Source of the DNA: Clostridia bacterium
Lineage (GTDB): Bacteria; Bacillota; Clostridia; Oscillospirales; Acutalibacteraceae
Length of the DNA stretch: 64,000 bases
Assembly (NCBI GenBank): GCA_017503785.1
Contig: JAFVSK010000020.1
Coordinates: forward strand, 107,528-171,527
Direction: 5' to 3'
The position numbers and the translations under genes were made by a program. Below are positions 59,761-64,000 of this stretch, in pieces. The number at the start of each line of letters is the position of its first letter. Within the stretch, counting starts at the first letter, position 1. Under the pieces are notes generated by a model that made no database searches, was not told where the DNA came from, and was given only the letters and a program-made list of their open reading frames with translations.

Positions 59761-60610
59761 ATTCTCCTTGCTTTCGGTATTGCATCGGTGTGCAGCCATG
59801 CTTCTCCCGAAACGTCTTGTAGAAAAACTTTTTATCCGAAAAGCCCGATACCACCGCAACCTCATCAATGGTCAGCGAGCTTTCCAGCAGCTGCCGTTCA
59901 GCATGCTGCAATCGCTTTTCGCACAGGTAGTCTTTAAAGGACACCTGAAACGTTTCGTGGAACAAACGGCCCAAGTATACGGGATGATAATAAAACCGCG
60001 CTGCCAATTCGGTAAGCGTAAGGCGCTTGGTGTAGTTCTTTTCTATGTAATCCAGCAGCTCTGCCGTGAGCAATTTCCCGCTGCGGCGCTCCTGTTTGGG
60101 CAACAGCGCTCGCAAAATTAACGCAAACACCGCCTGCATATACCCATTTACCACAGCGCTGTATCCGTGCTGCTGTTGCCGCAGCTCACGATGCAGACAT
60201 TCGATCAACCGTTCAAATTCCGTAAGAATGGAACCGCTTAACTGAATGTGTTGCGGAAACGGTTGCGGCAACCGATCGGATTCGGAAAACAGGGCACACA
60301 AAATACTGTAAATATCGGCAACCCGTTTTGTGCCCACGCACAGCGGATGCAGATACAGATTAACGAACCCCATCGTGTCGGTGGTACTGTAATGGTGCAC
60401 GTCGCCCACGTTAACAAACAACAAACTCCCCCGCTGAGCCTCATAGACGCTTTTGTTAATTCGGTGCGTTCCGCCGCCGTTGAGAACATACACCAATTCT
60501 ATAAACTCATGGCTGTGCTCTTCGATTTGAGCTTTTTCCGAGCAACTGCCGCGGCGCATATTATAAAGCTGCCCTTCGGCAATGTAATTTCGAATCGGAT
60601 AATGTCGCAA
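59759..60610 (-). CDS. AraC family transcriptional regulator
   Basis: 283 residues from TTG 60610. This start is chosen because a TATACT -10 lies at 60633-60638, so upstream starts cannot be on the transcript, and AAGGA sits nine bases before the TTG. The N-terminal cupin (HSHEFIELVYVLNGGG, FVNVGDVHHY) is followed by the double HTH (LTELAARFYYHPVYLGRLFHE, VAVVSGFSDKKFFYKTFRE). It is divergent from the large secreted phosphatase gene and probably controls it. Confidence 0.87.
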   Translation of the reverse strand: MRHYPIRNYIAEGQLYNMRRGSCSEKAQIEEHSHEFIELVYVLNGGGTHRINKSVYEAQRGSLLFVNVGDVHHYSTTDTMGFVNLYLHPLCVGTKRVADIYSILCALFSESDRLPQPFPQHIQLSGSILTEFERLIECLHRELRQQQHGYSAVVNGYMQAVFALILRALLPKQERRSGKLLTAELLDYIEKNYTKRLTLTELAARFYYHPVYLGRLFHETFQVSFKDYLCEKRLQHAERQLLESSLTIDEVAVVSGFSDKKFFYKTFREKHGCTPMQYRKQGE

Positions 60611-60632
60611 GCCACCACATCCTTCCGCTTTT

Positions 60633-60660
60633 AGTATAGCATTTTGGTGGAAAAATGCAA
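60633..60660 (-). promoter_or_regulatory. Promoter of the AraC gene
   Basis: Minus-strand TTGCAT, 16-bp spacer, TATACT. Confidence 0.65.
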
Positions 60661-60782
60661 CATTTTCCCTAAATTTACAATAAATATTTAATTTTACCAC
60701 AAACAAGCCTTGAAAACCTACTGCCTTGCTTTCCTATTCATGTTAAACTGAAGTATAAGCTTTTTGAAAAGGAAGGATACGT

Positions 60783-63700
60783 ATGAACGCAGTTAAACGC
60801 CTTGGCGCGCTTCTTCTGACGATCTGCTTGCTCCTCACCATGGTGCCGGCGATCACGGTTGCAGCCGTATCAAACACCGAGAACGGCTTGGATTTCAGCA
60901 GCGATATGCCCTACCAAGCAGCCTCTACCGCTTGGACTCTCCCCACCACGCTGGAGGCTACCGTTTACTTTCCCCAAGGTACCACCGCTGCCACGCGCGG
61001 TGGCGTTATTATGGGCAACTACGCCTCGGCACCGAAGGATGGCGCCACCAACGCTTTCAGCTTTGAGATCCACACAAACGGCAATGTGCGTTTGTATATC
61101 ATCGACAGCACCGGTGCTGTTCACGATTTCAAATTCACCGGTACGAACGTTTACAACGGTCAAAACAACCATATTGCCGTGGTGCGCGACGTAACCAACA
61201 GCCGGTTGCACTGCTACATTAACGGCACGTTGGAGCAATCGCTTACCTACAACGGCCCTGCCTCGCTTTCGTTCACCTCGAAAATGCGCATCGGCAGCGA
61301 CCTGCGTGTTGCGAAGTCTGTTCAAAACTTCAAGGGATATATTAAAAATATCACCTTATATTCCGACGTACGCACCGCCACCGAGGTAGCCGCCGATGCT
61401 ACGGCCGCCAAGGTGGATACCGATGCCTTGCTGGCAAACTACGACTTGTCGGCTGCTGCCGAGGGCTCTCGCCCCGACAGCCTTGTTTGCACCGAGGGAA
61501 TCGGTCCCACGTTTACGGGCTATTTCCAAACACAGGAAAAGCCGCTTGACGATTACGCCTACTCGTTTGCCGTGCTGGGCGATATTCAAACCATGACCGT
61601 GCAATGGCCGAATACCGTACCGATGGTGTACGATTGGATTCTTGAAAACCAAGAAGAACGCAAGATCGAGTTCGTTGTAGGGCTCGGCGATATGGTGGAC
61701 AGCTACACCGTTCGTTCGGAATGGGAACTGGTTAAAACGCAGATCAGCCGCATGAACGGTAAGATCCCCTATTCGTTCGTGCGCGGCAACCACGATGATC
61801 TTGCACTCTTTAAGGAATACTTTACGCAAGCCGATTTCGGAAGCGCCATCAGCGGCAGCTACGATAATACGATGATGAACACCTTCCAAAAAATCGAAAT
61901 TTGCGGAAACAACTATATCATTATGAATCTGGATATCACCGCCACCGATGACGTGCTGGCCTGGGCCGGCGAAGTGGCCGATGCCAATCCGGATCACACC
62001 GTGATCGTTACCACGCATATCTATATGCTGGCTACCGGCGCCTACAACGATCTTAAAAAATATTCTGCTCCCAACAGCGCTACCGACTGGTGGAATGAAT
62101 TCATCAGCCAACACAAAAACATCAGCATGGTGCTGTGCGGCCACAGCCCCACGGATAAGATCGTTACCCGCAGCGACGTGGGTGTTAACGGCAACACCGT
62201 GCATCAAATGCTGATCGATCCGCAGGGTACGGATGAAAACTGGAACAACGGTGCCGCGCTGATTGCGATGCTATATTTCTCCGAAGACGGTAAAGACGTG
62301 CAGGTTCGCTACTATTCCGTAACGCGTGATGCCTATTTCCTGCCGGTAAACCAGTTCGACTTCTCGTTGGAAACGCCCACGGCAACAGCGCTGCCCAACA
62401 GCGAGCGGGTGAAATCCATTGAAGTAACCACCCTGCCGAACAAGGTTGTCTATGCCGAGGGTGAAGCGCTGAATAAGGCCGGTATGGTCGTCACGGCCAC
62501 GTATGGTGATAACAGTCAAAAAGCGGTAACCGATTTCCGCGTTACGGGTTACGATGCCGCTGTTCCCGGTGAACAAACGGTAACGGTTACCTACCGCGAT
62601 GCGCGCACCTCGTTTACGGTTACGGTGGAGCACGTGTACGAAAGTGAATGCGACGAGATCTGTAACGTGTGTAAAGCAAAACGCACGGTAACCGCCACCC
62701 ACACCTATTCGGGTGATTGTGACGTTGCCTGTAACGTTTGCAAAACGCAGCGTTCAACCACTACGGCACACGACTATCAGGGCGGTACCAACTGCACCGT
62801 GTGCGGCTTTGAAAAGCCCACCGGTCCCGACCCGAACGATCCGAATAATATCATCATAAACGGTGACTTTGAGCAAGGGCCTTCGGTGGCGTGGGGCAAT
62901 TCCACGCGCGTGCAGGAAGGCGCGGGCAAAAACGATAGCTGGGGTCTGGTATCCGTTCGCGGCGAAGGCAATGACGACGACTGGGATAGCGGCAACGGCG
63001 CCTATTATAAAGAAGCACTGTTGGGCAAGCTCAAGCCTAACACCACCTACGTTTTTAGTTTTGACTACAAAAATGTAGGCGAAGGTCGTCCAAAGCTCTA
63101 TTTAGGTAAAACGTGGGGAACCACGGCAGAAGGTGTGGAATTAAAAGCAGGCAGCGCTTACCATCTACCTGACGGCGAAACCGACTGGACCACCTATTCC
63201 ATTACGTTCACCACGCCGGCATCTATCTCCAAAAGCCCCGGTTATGAAATCAAATTTGAAAGTCGCGGCAAGCCCGGTACCACCTATTACGATAACGTAA
63301 TTCTGATGGAGAAAACGGAGCCGACGCTCGATGCCATTGTATTGAACAACACGACTCTTGAACTGAATGAGGGCGCCACAGCTACCCTAACGGCTACCCC
63401 CCAACCGAGCGATGCCGCGCTTCCCGCAATCACGTGGAATTCGAGCGACAAGACGGTAGCTACCGTGGATGCAAACGGTAAGATCACGGCAATCAAAGGC
63501 GGCACTACCACCATTACGGCAACTGTCGGTGATCTTTCGGCATCGTGCACGGTGACCGTCAACCACACCTACGACAACGATTGCGATGCCGAATGTAACG
63601 TGTGCCATGAGGGCAGAACAGTTACGCACGACTTTGACTGGGTGATCGACGATGCCGGCAACTGCGGTGTTGACGGCAAGAAGCACGAGGAGTGCTCGGT

Positions 63701-64000
63701 TTGCCACGAGAAGCGCAACGAAAACACGCCCATTCCCGCAAGCGGTGATCACACCTACAGCAATGGTTGGGATACCGATTGCAACGTGTGCGAAGCCGAA
63801 CGCGAGATCACCTACAGCGGTTGGGCGCTGGACGGCGGCAAATGGTATTTCTACAATAACGGCACGATGGTGAAAAATGCATGGCGTAAGGATAGTGTCG
63901 GCTGGGTATTCCTCGGCAAAGACGGTGCGATGCTCACCAACGCCTGGTGCACCGACAGCCAAGGCTGGTGCTACGTGGGTGCCAACGGTTATGCCGTAAC
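60783..64000 (+). CDS. Large secreted multidomain metallophosphatase-like protein (3' end beyond window)
   Basis: The frame from ATG 60783 (SD AAGGAAGG) is open to the right edge, at least 1072 residues. Order: signal peptide (about 1-28, ending VPAITVAAV); LamG/concanavalin-like domain (about 30-200); calcineurin-like phosphoesterase (about 255-490: VLGDIQ, GLGDMVDS, VRGNHDD, TTHIYM, LCGHSPTD); Ig-like Big domain (about 540-620); Cys-rich CDxxCNVC repeats; a CBM-like domain (about 690-840, opening IIINGDFEQG); a Big_2 domain (ITWNSSDKTVATVDANGKI); more CDxxCNVC repeats; and wall-binding repeats (GGKWYFYNNGTMVKNAW). It is exported and probably bound to the surface. It may act on host or dietary phosphoesters. 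Confidence 0.88.
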   Translation, partial: MNAVKRLGALLLTICLLLTMVPAITVAAVSNTENGLDFSSDMPYQAASTAWTLPTTLEATVYFPQGTTAATRGGVIMGNYASAPKDGATNAFSFEIHTNGNVRLYIIDSTGAVHDFKFTGTNVYNGQNNHIAVVRDVTNSRLHCYINGTLEQSLTYNGPASLSFTSKMRIGSDLRVAKSVQNFKGYIKNITLYSDVRTATEVAADATAAKVDTDALLANYDLSAAAEGSRPDSLVCTEGIGPTFTGYFQTQEKPLDDYAYSFAVLGDIQTMTVQWPNTVPMVYDWILENQEERKIEFVVGLGDMVDSYTVRSEWELVKTQISRMNGKIPYSFVRGNHDDLALFKEYFTQADFGSAISGSYDNTMMNTFQKIEICGNNYIIMNLDITATDDVLAWAGEVADANPDHTVIVTTHIYMLATGAYNDLKKYSAPNSATDWWNEFISQHKNISMVLCGHSPTDKIVTRSDVGVNGNTVHQMLIDPQGTDENWNNGAALIAMLYFSEDGKDVQVRYYSVTRDAYFLPVNQFDFSLETPTATALPNSERVKSIEVTTLPNKVVYAEGEALNKAGMVVTATYGDNSQKAVTDFRVTGYDAAVPGEQTVTVTYRDARTSFTVTVEHVYESECDEICNVCKAKRTVTATHTYSGDCDVACNVCKTQRSTTTAHDYQGGTNCTVCGFEKPTGPDPNDPNNIIINGDFEQGPSVAWGNSTRVQEGAGKNDSWGLVSVRGEGNDDDWDSGNGAYYKEALLGKLKPNTTYVFSFDYKNVGEGRPKLYLGKTWGTTAEGVELKAGSAYHLPDGETDWTTYSITFTTPASISKSPGYEIKFESRGKPGTTYYDNVILMEKTEPTLDAIVLNNTTLELNEGATATLTATPQPSDAALPAITWNSSDKTVATVDANGKITAIKGGTTTITATVGDLSASCTVTVNHTYDNDCDAECNVCHEGRTVTHDFDWVIDDAGNCGVDGKKHEECSVCHEKRNENTPIPASGDHTYSNGWDTDCNVCEAEREITYSGWALDGGKWYFYNNGTMVKNAWRKDSVGWVFLGKDGAMLTNAWCTDSQGWCYVGANGYAV

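Noticed and set aside
1-64000. CRISPR arrays, prophage blocks, transposase or rRNA genes
   Set aside because: No regularly spaced repeats, no phage structural or integrase genes, no transposase motifs and no rRNA sequence were seen anywhere in the window.

Overview
The window reads as a chromosomal contig from a Gram-positive, Clostridia-type bacterium, probably an Oscillospirales/Ruminococcaceae-like gut lineage. This is inferred from the rpmG-secE-nusG-rplK-rplA-rplJ-rplL order, the DnaD plus DnaI helicase-loader pair, GlpP, a PASTA-type kinase, D-Ala-D-Ala ligase, DUF4340/Gld-type ABC genes, a wall-binding-repeat exoprotein, and good SD sequences with TTGACA/TATAAT promoters. Base composition is fairly GC-rich except for an AT-rich accessory patch at about 1.4-3.8 kb.

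Layout. 0-1 kb: the end of a minus-strand unit (cut-off hypothetical, kynurenine-formamidase-like cyclase). 1.1-3.8 kb: tRNA-Pro followed by an AT-rich island. It holds one unknown gene bracketed by two oppositely oriented modules built from tRNA-Pro fragments, then a dipeptide-epimerase-like enolase. 4-10.9 kb: a creatininase-like amidohydrolase, two AraC regulators, and three QueG/reductive-dehalogenase-like Fe-S proteins, one with two and a half modules. 10.9-15.7 kb: an operon for a Nudix hydrolase, CDF metal transporter, ATP-grasp ligase, XRE-membrane protein and a nitrilase-GDPD fusion. 15.8-18.1 kb: TlyA methyltransferase, NagB and a Gly-Arg-His-Gln tRNA cluster. 18.1-25 kb: transglutaminase lipoprotein, ABC ATPase coupled to an LCP-like protein, acyltransferase-like and MBL proteins, GlpP behind a terminator-like leader, a nuclease/phosphatase-fold enzyme, and a small divergent XRE pair sharing an inverted-repeat operator. 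25-28.9 kb: ribosomal protein/secE/nusG block with an L10-type leader. 28.9-37.3 kb: two glycoside-hydrolase-like proteins, alpha/beta hydrolase, MurF-like and Ddl ligases, and MgtC. 37.4-43.2 kb: operon DnaD-DnaI-PASTA pseudokinase-esterase-NagA-small Cys-rich membrane protein. 43.2-50.1 kb: ferredoxin, TrmN6-like and RsmI methyltransferases, a trio of small unknown proteins, YfcE-like phosphodiesterase, RhaA, and a RibF-HAD fusion. 50.2-57 kb: four-gene Gld-like ABC operon and a pair of bacterial PH-domain proteins. 57-60 kb: rpsO and pnp. 59.7-64 kb: an AraC regulator divergent from a large secreted LamG-metallophosphatase-Big-CBM-wall-repeat protein that runs off the right edge.

Cooperating genes. 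NagA and NagB (separate transcripts) form the GlcNAc-6-P to fructose-6-P route. MurF-like and Ddl act together on cell-wall D-Ala-D-Ala. DnaD and DnaI load the replicative helicase. The creatininase-like gene, AraC regulators and QueG-like proteins look like one accessory metabolic locus of unknown substrate. All functional calls rest on motifs read by eye; no database search was run.
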